DNA of 64,000 bases from Bostrychus sinensis (taxonomy: Eukaryota; Chordata; Actinopteri; Gobiiformes; Eleotridae), in contig CM036251.1 of assembly GCA_020698575.1 (NCBI GenBank), positions 5,045,288 to 5,109,287 of the forward strand, given 5' to 3'. Both the position numbers and the translations under genes were made by a program. How positions within the stretch are numbered: position 1 is the stretch's first letter; each line of letters starts with the position of its first letter. Positions 30,483-43,649 of the stretch are shown piece after piece. The notes below the pieces were generated by a model. The model saw only the letters and a program-made list of their open reading frames with translations. It had not been told where the DNA came from and searched no databases.

Positions 30483-31108
30483 CTTAACTTAATGCATTAG
30501 ACGTGTATTCAGTCCATTCTAATCAACAAACTTGAACCCAGTAAAATGTAGTTAAAATGTTTCATTTTTTTTATATGCTTCTTGTTTGCACCAGGTACGT
30601 ACATCTAATTTGTGTTGTCCCATAGGCAGACCTAGTATTAGGACAGTAAGTGATTGCTATGGCAACACTCACTCCATTTACATGCAGAGCACAGTTTGTC
30701 TATGCTCACGGTCCATCTTAAGTCCGGTTTCTCCAGAAAACTGGTCAAACCGCTCTTGTCCCAGGCTGAATGGAGAGCAGAGAGATGAATTACTGAGACC
30801 ACTGCGCTGTGGGGCAGTCAAACCTCTTTAGTCCTGAGTGCTAATAAATGACTCTCCAGCTTAACCGGAGTACACTGTATACATGCAGCAGCATTCCGAC
30901 AATGAACCACATTACAATTACTGCACTCGGATTAAAAGAAATTCAAATGACTCTCCACCAATCAGAGTCCTGGGTTTACATGGAGTTTAAAACTCAGGTT
31001 ATAATCGAAGTGAGGCAATAATTTGGTTTTCTCTATCTGCATGTAATCATAGTAACTGTTGTTTGTAGCTCATAGGTCTTAGCCACACTTAGATGTTTTG
31101 GGCTGACT
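30483..31108. other. right end of unit, no gene seen
   Basis: Unique-looking sequence with transposon-end-like phrases (GGTTTACATGGAGTTTAAAACTC) but no defined inverted repeats. A short open frame at 30,586-30,831 has no recognisable content. Equivalent in copy 2: 47,544-48,169. Confidence 0.4.
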
Positions 31109-31325
31109 AAGGCTTCAGAGAACATTACAGGCTACAAAAGATTTGTAGCTGCTGAAAATCATACATGATCAAAAATGCATCAGATTACAGGAAATTACAT
31201 CTGTTTAGTTCAATATTTACTTCTATTGTATTTCATAAAATACTATAGAAAAAATACATATTACAAAATACATCAGGGCATAGTTCAGGGAGTGACACAA
31301 GCCTATGTAACCGAGGAGAGTGGGT

Positions 31326-31329
<4 letters not shown>

Positions 31330-31382
<53 letters not shown>

Positions 31383-31387
31383 ATATT
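31330..31387. repeat. (TA)n microsatellite, copy 2
   Basis: Homologue of the copy 1 microsatellite, TA only, with one internal TTTA. Confidence 0.95.
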
Positions 31388-32139
31388 TATATGGGAACTA
31401 ATTAATCGCAAATCTGAAAAAAAATCGCGAATTAATAGTATTATAAATTCACGTACAAACACAAAATTGTAAATTTAGAACATTTATTTTGAATTAACCT
31501 TAACATACTTTACTGTAAACTGTGCAATGCAAACAAAACTTGCAAAGAAAATAAATGAATAGTCTCTTTGAGACCTGTAACTCAAAGTTTGCCTAAATAA
31601 GGTACAACCAACAAATACACAAAACTTACCTAAAAAATCATGTGTAATCTCTTTTAGAACTTTAACAAAAATAAGTTTAATTCTTCAATTAATAACAATT
31701 CTTGTGGCTCACAACAGTGTAAATACTATGAACTCATCCTTGCATAGACTGCACATAACTTTTGTTTTGTCTATGTTGCCGTCTGGTGACGATTTGAAGC
31801 AGAATTGTCCATTTAGCAATGCGTCTTTTTGGTCACTCATGTTGCTTTAGCTCGTTCACTTGTTGCATTAGGCTCGTTCCAGATGAACTGAGCCTGGATT
31901 GTGAACGAGAGTGCACAGCCACAATGAGAGGAGGGGGAATACACCTGTACTGAAGTCGGACAGTTTGTGGCTCAGATCACGCTCCATCACGCCCCAAATC
32001 CACTTCTCGCGTGTGTTGCTTTATCCAGGTCAAAACTGTAACTTTAGTCTGTATTTTTTTTAAAAGAGGCGGGGGAAGAAGGAGAGGAGGGCAGTGAAGT
32101 GTTGTGCGTTACGTTTCTGATCAGCACTAAACTCAGATC

Positions 32140-32990
32140 CAATCACCTGTCCGTTCACTGCTGACAGGTGTGCGTTTTCCCATCATGCACTGAGCCGTGC
32201 AGCCTCCACAGTTGCTCCTGATGAACTGCGGCAGCTCAGGCGCTGGTCTCGTTTGGATCTCACGGTGACCGTCGCACTGTGGCATCAGAGCAAGTCGGGA
32301 ACAAGTCGGACACAAATCTAACCTGAGCACTGCGCACAGACCGACAGTGATCCAAACTGCGCAGGTCTGGCTCATCTCGAACGCCTGATGGATGGAAACA
32401 GAAATGTGTCGTCTTCTACGCTCGCGCAGTGCATTTCTGCTCCGCTGGAAGACCCGCGGCGTGTTGCTGCCTCTGTCAGTGTCGTCGTAATATTTTTGTT
32501 GTGATCAAATTAATCTATCGTTATATCTATATACACACACAGTCACACAAACACAATAAACTGTAAAAATAACTAAAGCATGCGATAGTAAGGGACGTGC
32601 ACAATACCACTACACGCAAGAGTGATGGGGCTGAACTGAGAGACTCTATCACCAAAACCCTCCATGGGACAGGTGACCAGGCTTGGACCATGCCCAACAA
32701 CAACAACAACAAAACTAAACTAAACTAGAAAGAAACTAGTATAAGCAACAAAAAAGACGTCTTAAAATAATCAAAGGCTATGTTAATAATATAATAAGAC
32801 ACAAAGTATGACTAAATATTGACATAATTATAAACCCAAACAAAAATATAAACCCAAATGAAACAGCAGCGGCCAAACGTCTATCAAAAACATAAAGTTA
32901 CACCCTGAATATGAATATGTCCAGAGAGTGGGAAGAAAACACTCATTTACCCAACTACAGCAGGCACTGTAGCAGTGAGGTCCACGCCAG
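32140..32990. other. left part of the unit, copy 2, no convincing gene
   Basis: Collinear with 15,185-16,046 of copy 1. Contains a CpG-rich stretch followed by AT-rich sequence and a run of CAA triplets. Nothing further can be supported. The same applies to 49,219-50,068. Confidence 0.35.
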
Positions 32991-33097
32991 GACTTCAGTC
33001 TGAACCGCCGGGACTTCAGTCTGAACCGCCGGGACTTCAGTCTGAACCGCCGGGACTTCAGTCTGAACCGCCGGGACTTCAGTCTGAACCGCCGGGA
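32991..33097. repeat. 21-bp minisatellite, copy 2
   Basis: Five to six units of the same 21-bp repeat, the shortest of the three arrays. Confidence 0.95.
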
Positions 33098-33377
33098 CTC
33101 AGGAAGGAAACAGCCGCGCCAGGGGCATCTGCACAGACGTAGAGGGGAAGCTGAGCACAATACGCAATGCACAAACAACGTAAAGACTGACATCTTGCCT
33201 AGGGTGACCAGATTGATGACACTGAAAGTTAGGACACTTTAGCCCAAAGTTTAGGACAAAGGGCCAAAAGTGAGGACACAAAACCATTTCCATAGGCAAC
33301 TGTTTATTATTAAAGTAGTAAGGTTATTTTTGTGTGTTTTTTACTTTAATAAACAGACCACTTATGGCCTAATAATA

Positions 33378-33720
33378 TTAGTCACTAAACATGGAATAGG
33401 CCCTGGCCCTAGACTGGTGATGTTTCACTGCAGGAAATAGCTTTGTTAGCTCAGCAGCTGTGATTTTATCATCCAGTATACTTACTGCTGGAACAAAAAA
33501 CGACGCCAAATTGGACTGTCCAGCAGACCTGGCTTTCTCCTTGTGCTTGTCTGTGAAAGCATGTCGTTCCAAAGCACCTTTTCCCCTGGAGCTAACATCG
33601 GTGCGTGGTATTCATCCGTCCTGTTTTTGGTGGCGACCTGGTTCTGAACAGCACACAGAGCTGAAACACGTCTTTCTTTTTGGCATGTGCAGCAGTGCAG
33701 TCACATTGAGTCGTGAGAGG
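33378..33720 (-). pseudogene. hAT-like transposase relic, copy 2
   Basis: Same relic as in copy 1, but retaining about 56 bp lost from copy 1. That segment encodes ERHAFTDKHKEKA, which looks like the distal half of a BED/C2H2-type finger (H-x-K-H spacing). This supports the hAT assignment. Confidence 0.5.
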
Positions 33721-33757
33721 AGGGCAGCCACTTCGCGGGTCGCGGACGGAATTACTC

Positions 33758-33974
33758 TGTAAGCTACGGTGGTCGTGGATGTTTCATTCTGTTCCGTTTC
33801 TCAAACCATACAGAATGGACGGTTAAAGCAGTATAATTGCTTACTTTGAACTTTATTAAACACATGTGCGTAACTGCATTACAAGTGCCATAGCCCGCCA
33901 CGCTCTCGGTAGGTGCTACACTTAAAACAGTCCCTCCTGGAACACAATATGTAACCAACAATCCTATTGTTACA
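33758..33974 (-). mobile_element. 3' LTR of the Ty3 retroelement, copy 2
   Basis: 217 bp, same ends as in copy 1. The adjoining polypurine tract differs in A-run length. Confidence 0.75.
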
Positions 33975-34311
33975 TACTTTTTTTTTTTTTTTTTTTTCAA
34001 ATTTAAATTGAACATTTACAACATATACACATTTTCTCAGTGCATCAAAATGTACACCTCAACTATTCCCGTAAACACATTTAAGTATATCAACCAGTGT
34101 TAATAGTAAAATTCTAATCCTCTCCAGGTTTTCGCTTCAAGTGCATAGTTTGTACTGTTATTCTTGATAATACATTTATAGTTATTGGAAAATAAACTGC
34201 ATCAGTAACTCATATTACCTTATCCCTGTCTTTTCTTTTTTTTTTCTCTCTCTCTGCAACAGCATACCACAACCAAACAGGTCCAACAAACAAACATATA
34301 ATAAAACAATT

Positions 34312-37300
34312 TTACACAGTAAAGTCCCTCAGATAGGCAGGTCTCCTAACTAGACGACCAGACCTTGTATTAACAGCGGCCTGGCCCTCTCCGTGACCAG
34401 GCTCAGCAACTCCTACAGTTTGAGTGTCTGTTGAAGACCCTGTCTGTGCTGACAATGTAGGTGGGCAATGGCTGTGCCTGAGATGGCAACGGTTCCTTCT
34501 CAGGACACTACCAGACTCCAGCTCCACCTCATATGATCTAAGGCTCACTGGTCTAATTACCTTAGCCACTTTCCAGGTCTTGTAAGGCTCAAATGGTTGG
34601 ACTCTCACACTGTCTCCAACTTTGAAACAGTCCAAGTCCTTTGCTGTGCGATTATAGTATCTCTCCTGCCTCTGTCTGTTGTGAATCAGTCCCTGTTTGT
34701 TGTTTGACACTGTAGGCTCCAACAGTGTCTCTTTAGTAGGAAGAAGCGTCCGAGTCCTCCTACTCAGAAGCCTCTGTGCTGGACTTGTAGTGAGACCTTG
34801 GCTTGGAGTGTTACGATGGTCCAGTATAGCCAAGTACGGATCCTGTCCTGCTGCTGCGGCTTTCTGCATGAGGCGTTTTGCTGTTTTGACAGCCGACTCA
34901 GCCTTACCATTGCTTTGTGGGTATCCAGGTGACGATGTCCTGTGTTCAAATTCCCACCTTTGGCTGAACATTTTAAACTCATGAGACGAGTACTGCGGTC
35001 CATTATCGGAGATGAGAACATCTGGAATCCCTTGACGAGCGAAGTGTGCTTTCAGTTTGTGAATCACAGTGGTACTCTTGGTGTCGGGTAGATAATCAAT
35101 CTCCCAAAAATTTGAATAATAGTCCACAGTCATCAGATAGTCCTTATTATGCCAAGAAAACAAATCAGTTCCAACCTTGGCCCGGGGCCGGTATGAAATG
35201 TCATGGGGATGCAACGTCTCTTTTTGCTGTTTAGGGTCCACCGACCTGCATATGTCACATTTGGAGACAAAAGTCTTAATCTGCTCATTCATCCCTTGCC
35301 AGTATACACACTCGCGTGCTTGTCTAAGGCAACCTTCTATTCCAAGATGTGATGAGTGTATACGGCGAGTAAGGTCGGCTCTGAGTTTGTCAGGAATTAC
35401 CGCTCTCTCTCCCCTGAACACAATACCCTCCTGAAAATTCAGTTCATCTTGAAAAGCATAATAGTGTTTTATGTCTTGTGCAATGTCTCTTTTGTTTAGA
35501 GGCCATCCTGTGAGAATCATCTGTATCACTTTCTGCAACTTTGTGTCCTCACTTGTTGCATCACGGATGGAGGATAGTCTCTCTGCAGAGATGGGCAAAT
35601 AGTTAACCATGTTAACAGTCTCTAGCTCTGACTCTGCAGCTCCCTGATTGCTGTCGGGTAAGTAAGCTCTGCTCAGAGTGTCCGCTAGAAGCATATCTCG
35701 GCCAGGCACATAAATCACGTGAATGTCATATTTCTGTAGCCTAAGCAACATTCTCTGCAGCCTCTTAGGTGCGCTAAGTAGCGGCTTTCTCACAATATTT
35801 TCAAGTGGCTTATGGTCACTCTGCACTGTTACTTTTCTACCATAAGTATACTGATGAAACTTTTCCATCCCCAAAACTATGGCTAGACATTCCTTTTCTA
35901 TCTGGGCGTAACCCCTTTCTGTGGGAGTCAGCGCTCGGCTTCCAAATGCAACAGGTTTACCTTTCTGTGTCAGGGCCGCTCCTAGTCCTGTCTCTGAGGC
36001 ATCACATTGCAGCGTCAGTTCCTCATTTTGGTCATAATACTTGAGCAGTGGTGCATTTGTTATCTTATCTTTCAGTCTTTTAAAAGCTGTCTCATGCACC
36101 TCAGTCCATTCCCACATGTTGTCCTTGTGTGTAAGCTGTCTCAAAACTTCACAGTCGTCTGAAAGATGATCACAAAACTTCGACAGGTAGTTCAGCATAC
36201 CTACAAGTCTCTGTACACCCTTAACATCGGTAGGCCTTGGCAACTCCTTCACTGCCCGCACTTTCTCCGGGTCAATCTGGAGGCCTTCTGCTGTCAATAA
36301 GTGACCTATGTAGGGAACAGATTCTCTCTGTAGTTTAAACTTGTCTGCATTTAGTTTAATAATAATAATAATAATAATTCATCGAATTTATATAGCGCTT
36401 TTTTGGACACTCAAAGACGCTTTACAATTGATCAATTATTCATTCACTCCTCAGTCACACTTGGTGGTGGTGAGCTACTTCTGTAGCCACAGCTGCCCTG
36501 GGGCAGACTGACGGAAGCGTGGCTGCTTATCTGCGCCAACGGCCCCTCCGACCACCACCAAACACAGCCACACTAACACATTCACACAGGCAAGGTGGGT
36601 GAAGTGTCTTGCCCAGGGACACAACGACAGTATGCGCTTCAGATGGGATTCGAACCGGCTATCCTCCGATTGCTGGGCGAATGCTTAACCCACTGCGCCA
36701 CCATCGCCCCGAGTAAGTAATGTCTTTCTGCCGGCATCTCATAAGGAAGCATTTTAAGTTTTCATTGTGGTTCTTATTCGCCTCTCCCTGTGTGTCTCCC
36801 TCACCTGTAGTCAGTATATCATCTGCAATGATATACACCCCTGGTAAGCCCTCCAGAGCTTGCATGAGTTTCCTTTGGAAAACTTCTGGAGCTGGGCTTA
36901 TACCCATTGGCATTCTGAGCCAACGGTACCGCCCAAATGGGGTAGCAAACGTAGTGAGGTAACTTGACTCTTCGTCTAGCCTGACATGCCAGAATCCATG
37001 CTTCACATCACAAACAGTGAATACCTTGGCTTTCGAGAGCTCAGGCAGTATGTTGTCAATGGTGGGAAGAGGAAAATGGCTCCTTTTTAGTGCTCTGTTC
37101 AGTGGTTTGGGGTCTATGCAGATCCTCGGTTTTCCATTTGGTTTTGTCACTGACACCATACTGCTTATCCAGTCTGTGCTGCGCTCTACAGGTGCAATAA
37201 TTCCTTTGCTCACGAGATTCTTTAGTTCTTCCTTAAGTGGCATCATCATAGCCACTGGCACTCTACGTTTTGGCAGTTTCACTGGTGGTACATCTTTGTC

Positions 37301-38359
37301 TATTTCAATGTTGTACTCTCCTTCTAAGCAGCCAACCCCAGAGAAAACATCCTCAAACTCAGTCTTTATTATGTCCATATTGGTAAGGTCCTCAGTATCG
37401 TCTTTTGTTTTCCCTGGACATTGCCTTTTCACTATGCTGTCAATCGCCAGGATATTCTCATACTGCACCTTGATCAGCTTCATTGCCTCACTGGCTTTTC
37501 TGCCCAGTAATGGGATTCTATCATCCTGGTCCACAACTTGGAATTCCAGTCTGTACAGTTCATCATTTCTCGGATTTCTGAGTTTGACTTTGCATTTCCC
37601 AAGTGGGCGTAATCTGCTCTTGTTGTACATGACGAGTACTTTCTCTGTCTTATCCAGTTGTGTGTTTGTATTTAACAGTTGTAATGGGATAACATTGCAA
37701 GTAGTGCCACAGTCTATCTGGAAGTTAACAAGCTTTTTGTCCAACAACATACCGGCGTAGAGCTGTTGACTTTTACTGTGTGCTTCTTTCACCTGATTTA
37801 TTGTCTCTTGGCGGCTCCTTACTTCCGTTATTGTCATGATGTCCTCATATGAATCGCTTGACTCCGAGACCATGTGTACTGGTCTGCCTTTCTTGGTTTT
37901 CTCAAATTTGGACTTGCATTTAGCAGCAAAGTGGTTTTCTTTTCCACATTTCCTACACTTCTTTCCAAAGGCAGGGCATTTGCGTTTGTTTCTCTCATGT
38001 GTATTGCCACAGAAGTTACAACAAATCTCATCCATTTCGTCTCTCTTAGGACTCTTTCTCATTGCATGTATTTCCTCCACTGTTTTCCCTTGTATTGTTT
38101 TGTTGTTCTCTTTGGACAGTTCTGTTGCTCTGCATATTTGCATACATTTATCTAGCGTTAGGTTTTCTTCCCTTAACAGTCTTTCTCTCATTGCAGAGCT
38201 ACATGTACCGCACACAATACGGTCCCTTATTAACGAGTCCTTAATATCCCCGAAATTGGCTCGTTGCACCAACTGGCGGAATTCTATTTCCGCTTTACTC
38301 CGTGTTAGCGCCGCAACTTCCGGTTCCGGTGTCCCTGGTAGAAAAACGATGGCACTTTT
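34312..38359 (-). pseudogene. Ty3-type gag-pol, broken by a SINE (copy 2)
   Basis: Same gene as copy 1, split by a 361-bp SINE at 36,361-36,721. The break falls after the reverse-transcriptase palm, at the codon after residue 518 of the copy 1 frame. The upstream part (gag, protease, RT core) reads about 17 foreign residues into the SINE and stops near 36,659. The downstream part keeps RNase H and integrase intact. Two substitutions near the break (ADDILT for ADDILI, SRALT for SRELT) are shared with copy 3 and absent from copy 1. Confidence 0.92.
36361..36721 (-). mobile_element. tRNA-derived SINE inserted in pol, copy 2
   Basis: Minus orientation. The 5' head begins GGGGCGATGGTGGCGCAGTGG (A box, 36,690-36,700) followed by GGTTCGAATCC (B box, 36,646-36,656). 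The body has AAGACACTTCACCCACCTTG and the end CTTTGAGTGTCC...GCGCTATATAAAT with an (ATT)n tail. Copy 1 gives the empty site (TTTAGTTTAATGTCTTTC), so the extra sequence is exactly 361 bp. A short imperfect duplication (AGTTTAAT / AGTAAGTAAT) flanks it. Confidence 0.88.
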
Positions 38360-40753
38360 TTACACGCGTTGCCTTCAGGAGTTACCTAAAGTCACCATCA
38401 GCGATGTACATCGCATAATACAAGCTTTAACCTCAGCCCACAGAAGCAAAAAGGAGAAAGGATTCAAGTTTTATGTGTCAAATTACATCGACAACTACGA
38501 GGGTAAGTAAAAGCAGTCACGGTCAGGCTAACTAGCTTGAGTTGTTATCGGACTTTCACAATTTATCAGATTTCTTAAACAAATGTTAACAGTTTAATCT
38601 ATTTACTGTTCATGTCAGTATACATTGAAAATGCTAACGTATTAACTTGATTCCCAACAGTTTCTAACAAAGACTCGTCAGGCAGAGTGAGCGTCAGGGC
38701 AGTCTGTTACAGGTCCATGCGAAAGCATGAAAAGCCACACGACCTCAGAGTAGGGAGAAAAACAAAACAAACGTGTTCATCTGTTCAGTGCTGCTAGGAC
38801 CATATTCTGGGGTGCTTATGTCGCTAGTGGAAGTGAAATACAAAAAGTAGACACTGCTAGCTGTTGGTTTCTTAACACAGAATGGATGGACAATCGGCTT
38901 TGCTTACTTGCAAGTTAGCTTTCACGAGAACCCCAGACTTTAGTCCTTACGGCTGCAGTTCTTTGTTTATATTTACTATGATCTTAACCCTGTTTTACAT
39001 GGGTAATGCAAAGGCCAGTTAATTCAAGTTTAGCTTACCCTTTCTGCTTTTTTATGTTAAGTGTGTTCAGTTTTTGTACTGTAGCTATGTGAAAGTGAGT
39101 GATGAGTGAGTATGTGTGCATTTTCCTAGCAGAAATTCAGTGCAGCTGCTTGTGGCTGTATTAGTAAAAACATGACTATTTTCCTAAAAACAATTGTATA
39201 ATAAATATTTTATTGTATATAAAGTACCATACCTGCCTGCTCTCTAGTCTCTCGTTTTCAGTAAGCTATTAAATTAAGAAACAATAATCACACAGTACAT
39301 GCTGACAGTTTGTTTTATGTTTAGATTTTGTTTGAAGACTGCTCCCCTGTGGAAATTGCAGAAGCCACATGTTCTTGTGTGGCTGGAACAGTGCTTTGCA
39401 ACCATAATGTTGCACTGCTCTATCAAACTGCACACTACTCCACTCTAAACCTGACAGCTGTACCACCAGTTCTTAGCTGCACCGAAACAGAGCAGAGCTG
39501 GCACAAACCAAGGACCATGTTAAGTGTTCATTCATAACCAAACCTTAGTTAGCTGACCACAGTTTTCTTTTTCTTTTGCATGTGGTGACAGTGATGCATT
39601 ATTTTTGTGTACTTACAGGGTGTGAAACCTGGCCGTGTACGAGACATGGTCTTTATTTCCAGCAAGCCAAAGCAGCGTACTGTTGCAGATGGTGTAAGGT
39701 AATAGTTGTTGTAAATGTATAGTGTAATATGTACTTTTGTTGTTGTTTCAAGTGTACAATTCTTATTTGGGATTTCCAAGGAGTAAACGTTATAAGGCAG
39801 TGCGGGGAGAGACTCCTGATCCTGATGTCCTTAAAGTGGATGAGGTCTACAAGGACTTTCCATCAGACCTTGCCCCTCTGATTACTACTACGGCCATCAG
39901 CGCAGATGTCCCATTGGTGGAGTCAGCTTATGGTAAAGTTCAGGAAGGCAGTCCCATCTCTTACCAGCATCCACTGCCAGTAACCCGGGTTGTAATTCGC
40001 CAGCCAGATGCCCCTTCACCACCACTGCTGCCATTAGATGGCTATAAGCTTGAGCCCACCAGTTGTCAGTTTGTGTGCAGTCACCAACAGCAACTGCATT
40101 TACAGTCTCTGGCGATAACGCTTGACATGGCTCGAGAAATAGAACTTGCCACCAGGGAGCAGAGCACCACTGTCGAATGGCACCGTGTCCGGAGACCGCG
40201 AATAACATCTTCGAGGTTTAGGGAAGTGTGCCATGTCAGAGGCTGCAGTTCTGCTCTTAACCTGGCCCAAAGAATCAGAAGGGGAACAGCAGCCACTGCA
40301 GCAATGAAGTGGGGCCTAGCACAGGAACCAGTTGCTGTCCAAGAATATTGCCGGATCAAAAACACAAACTATTGGCCCTGTGGGTTTGTCATCCATCCTG
40401 ATGCTCCTTGGTTAGGTTCTTCTCCAGATGGCCTGGTATTTGACCCATCAGAGAGACCACTTTTTGGTCTTCTGGAAATCAAGTGCCCTAGCGCAAAAAG
40501 CTATGTTGACTGTAGCCATTTAAAAATGCAGAGTGGAACAATGAATCTCAAGCCAAGTCACAGTTACTACTGGCAAGTGCAGGGGCAGCTCCTGATTACA
40601 GGTATGGTGTGGTGTGACTTTGTGGTCTTTGCAGAAGATGATATTCTCATCCAACGCATTTACAGAGACCCTGAGGTGACTCAAACCATCAGAGAAAGGG
40701 GTGATCACTTTTATTTTTACTTTTACCTGTCCAGTGAAGAAACAATGTTTTAA
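38349..40753 (+). pseudogene. ISL2EU-type SWIM/YqaJ nuclease gene (copy 2)
   Basis: Same exon layout, same ATG context and the same TTAAGT in place of a donor after the SWIM exon. The YqaJ exon has replacements relative to copy 1 (EPVAV for EPIAV, CSHLK for CSYLK, FYFYF for FYFYL), all away from the catalytic D, E-x-K and Q positions and all shared with copy 3. Confidence 0.72.
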
Positions 40754-41583
40754 ACTGCACAGCAATTGGGTTTGTTTATATTATTTTTTTTGAAATTATT
40801 GTAGAGAGTAATTTTTTCACAGGCAAAATGTATTAACATTTGAGAATTTGATGTAAAAACTTATGCCATGTCTGTTATAGCACTTCTTAAAGCTATAGTG
40901 AAAAACAATGTATTTAATGTATCAAATGTGTATAAAGAGTTGCTGTGTGCTACATTTTATATAGTTTTTATAGTTATTGCCTTAATGAATGTAGAAATGT
41001 GTATGTTATGAAATGTATACTTCTTTAATGTGTGTAGTTGTTTAAATTAAAACATGTTTTATCCAGCTAGTTATTTTTATTTCATTGAACACATGAAATT
41101 AACACAGTAGTACAAATTGTTATATCTCATCTTCATTGAGGGAAAGTATAGATCCTTCTGGACAAATATAACCCCAAGAAAAGTCAGTCCGATTATTTCT
41201 ATTGCATTTTCAGACAAAAGCAGGTCTAACCCAGGACTAAATCAGGTCTAAACTGAGATAAATCCATGTTTTAAATCAGGACTATACAAACAAAACCTGA
41301 AGGGAGCAACAGTAAACCAGCCCTGAACCAGGTTTGCCTTAAAGTATTCATAAAAATGTGTGAGTGATTATTATCAGGGTGTGTAAAATGTTGCAGATAT
41401 AACAAAGATGCTACTCAAGTACATTTTCAATTCTCAAAAACTAAGTACAGTGCAGATCCTTGCTTACTGTCCACCTCTGGTAAACACTTAAAAAGAGTTC
41501 ATTCAACTATATACAATATTATTTAAAATGTCCACAGAAACATATTAACAATAAACAAGGGGATTAAAATGGCTTTCATCACA

Positions 41584-43649
41584 TCATGTTGCCCATGCCT
41601 TTACAAGTGGTCCATTCTGATAGTTGACCAGGTAACAGGCCACATTGAACAACTCATCAATGCTTCCAGACACGGACACTGGGATTACTTTGTCAAACAG
41701 TTTATTTTCTTTCACCCTCCTAATGCATCGCTCTACATGGACCCTCAGACGTGCAATAGCTTGAGTCTGCAGGACATCCTGTCGGCTCATCTGGGTTTTT
41801 CCAGAGAGAAAGGCAGGCCTGTAAACTTTACAGGGAGCCAGATTGTCAACCAGGAAGCCTTTGTCGACCATTATTGCCATGTCTGGCTTGAGTAGATTTG
41901 TGATGCCCGACAACTTAAAGATCTCCCGGTCACTCGTGGATCCAGCATACAAGGCAGAAACGAATATAATAGCACCGTGGGGTGCAATGCCAATCATCGC
42001 CTTGAATGTAGAGTGTGATTTGTAAGTAGAGAACACTTCGCTCTGCAGCAGGAGATCTGATGGTGTCTGGCAATATATTTCTGTGCAATCAAGCACCACT
42101 TGTGTATCAGGGAATGCAGCAAACTCGCGTGGAAGTTTAGCTCTTACAACCTCACGTGGCAACCAGAGACGCTTGCTTCCTAGCAGTTGATACAGGAAGT
42201 TGGTCCAGGTGGTAATAATCCTGCTAACAGTTGACCGATGAATGCCAAACCTTTCAGCTAGATCCCGTGGCTGCAGGCCCACAGAAAGGTACATGAGGAA
42301 CAGCAGCAGTTCATCAATAGGTGGAAGTTTCTGGGGGGAAAAAATGTGTTGGTCATAGGACATGGTCAAAACAGTGAGAAAGTGAGAACTTTGATGATTA
42401 TGTAAAAACTGTAAATGTATAATGTAAAATTGGTAGATACTGTAAGCCTGCATGTTGTAGATCTATCTATAAAAACATGATTATTCATATTGTGTGTCAC
42501 ACTGCAGATTTATTGTTGTTAATGAGTTCTCTAAAACTAAAATCTGGAGAAACGGTTTGAGACGGTTTGCCAGCACAGCAAATAATATTTACCGAGGATG
42601 TGTGAGAGTTGTCTGAGCCTGATGCAGATGTTTTGGTGTTGGTGACCTGTATCATCTTGGTCTTGACTGCTGGTTCGATCAATTTCCAAAAATACTGGAA
42701 ATGTTTGTATGAGGCAAATCTGGGAATATAATAACATATATATATATATATATATATACATATATACATATATATACATATATACATATATATATGATTA
42801 AGAACAAGATTATGTTAACATTTATCAGATACATTAATACTTTGTCAGTAGGTCCACTGATATTCAGCAGTAATGGAAGAAGAAAAATCCACAATATGTG
42901 TGGGTAGGGCTCAGCACAAAAACCAAAATGATGACTAGTGTTTACGTATGCAAATTAGCCACATGTTTTAAGTAGCGCTCATCGGGGCTTCACCTCTTTT
43001 GACTTGGCACATAGCATGATGGGCAAGTTTAATGAGTTGTTAAACCATTATAGCCTATTCCTAAACAAATATAACTCATTTACAAAAATATTACAAACTT
43101 ACCTGGTGTAAAAGCGGACATCATCGTCGGAGCCCGCAAAGCGCTGCAAACAAAAACGGCTTCGCAGCTGTAGCTGCTCTACTTGGCTTCGAAGCTGCTC
43201 AACTTGCCTCCGCAGAGCCTCGTTTTGACTTTGCAACTCATTGGCGATTAGTCCTGTCACTGGAGTGACACAATAGTCGTGATCAAGAGCCACGACCTCC
43301 ATTTCAGATCCCGAGGAGTCCTCAGTCGGGTCCGCGGGAGGGCTGTCCACCGGGGGGCGACGTTCCCACACACTGAGCCTCGGACTGGGCACTGAAAAAT
43401 TGTTCCACTCAAAAAGGACGGTATAGCTCCTTTATTTACCCTCTTCAGCCCGCCCGCAGTTTCCACAATATCTCCCGGTAGGAAATGCCGACTGCATACT
43501 CGCGTCCCTTTTGTAGGAGTGAAGTTGTCGCGCCGGATTTTAGTTAGCCACTGTAGACGCACAGCATTATCAACAGGGAATGAGTGGAAACTAAGATTCA
43601 GATTGTAGCGTGAGGAATTCCTACACAGAGGTACGCAACAGTGACACTC
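41584..43649 (-). pseudogene. ISL2EU THAP-DDE transposase gene (copy 2)
   Basis: Exons 43,649-43,103, 42,719-42,593 and 42,330-41,584. Same domains, same one-base frame break after the THAP AVPTxF-like box, DDE residues retained. Intron 1 carries a shorter TA microsatellite than in copy 1. Confidence 0.8.

Larger units (their letters stand above)
14148..31108. repeat. 17-kb tandem repeat unit, copy 1
   Basis: Begins AAGGCTTCAGAGAAC, the same sequence that begins copies 2 (31,109) and 3 (48,170). Length 16,961 bp. It carries the only uninterrupted gag-pol frame, eight or so 21-bp units, four 62-residue repeats in the membrane-repeat gene and seven 42-bp units. Relative to copies 2/3 it lacks the pol SINE and 45 bp near 14,650, and has different indels near 14,350 and 16,630. 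Confidence 0.95.
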
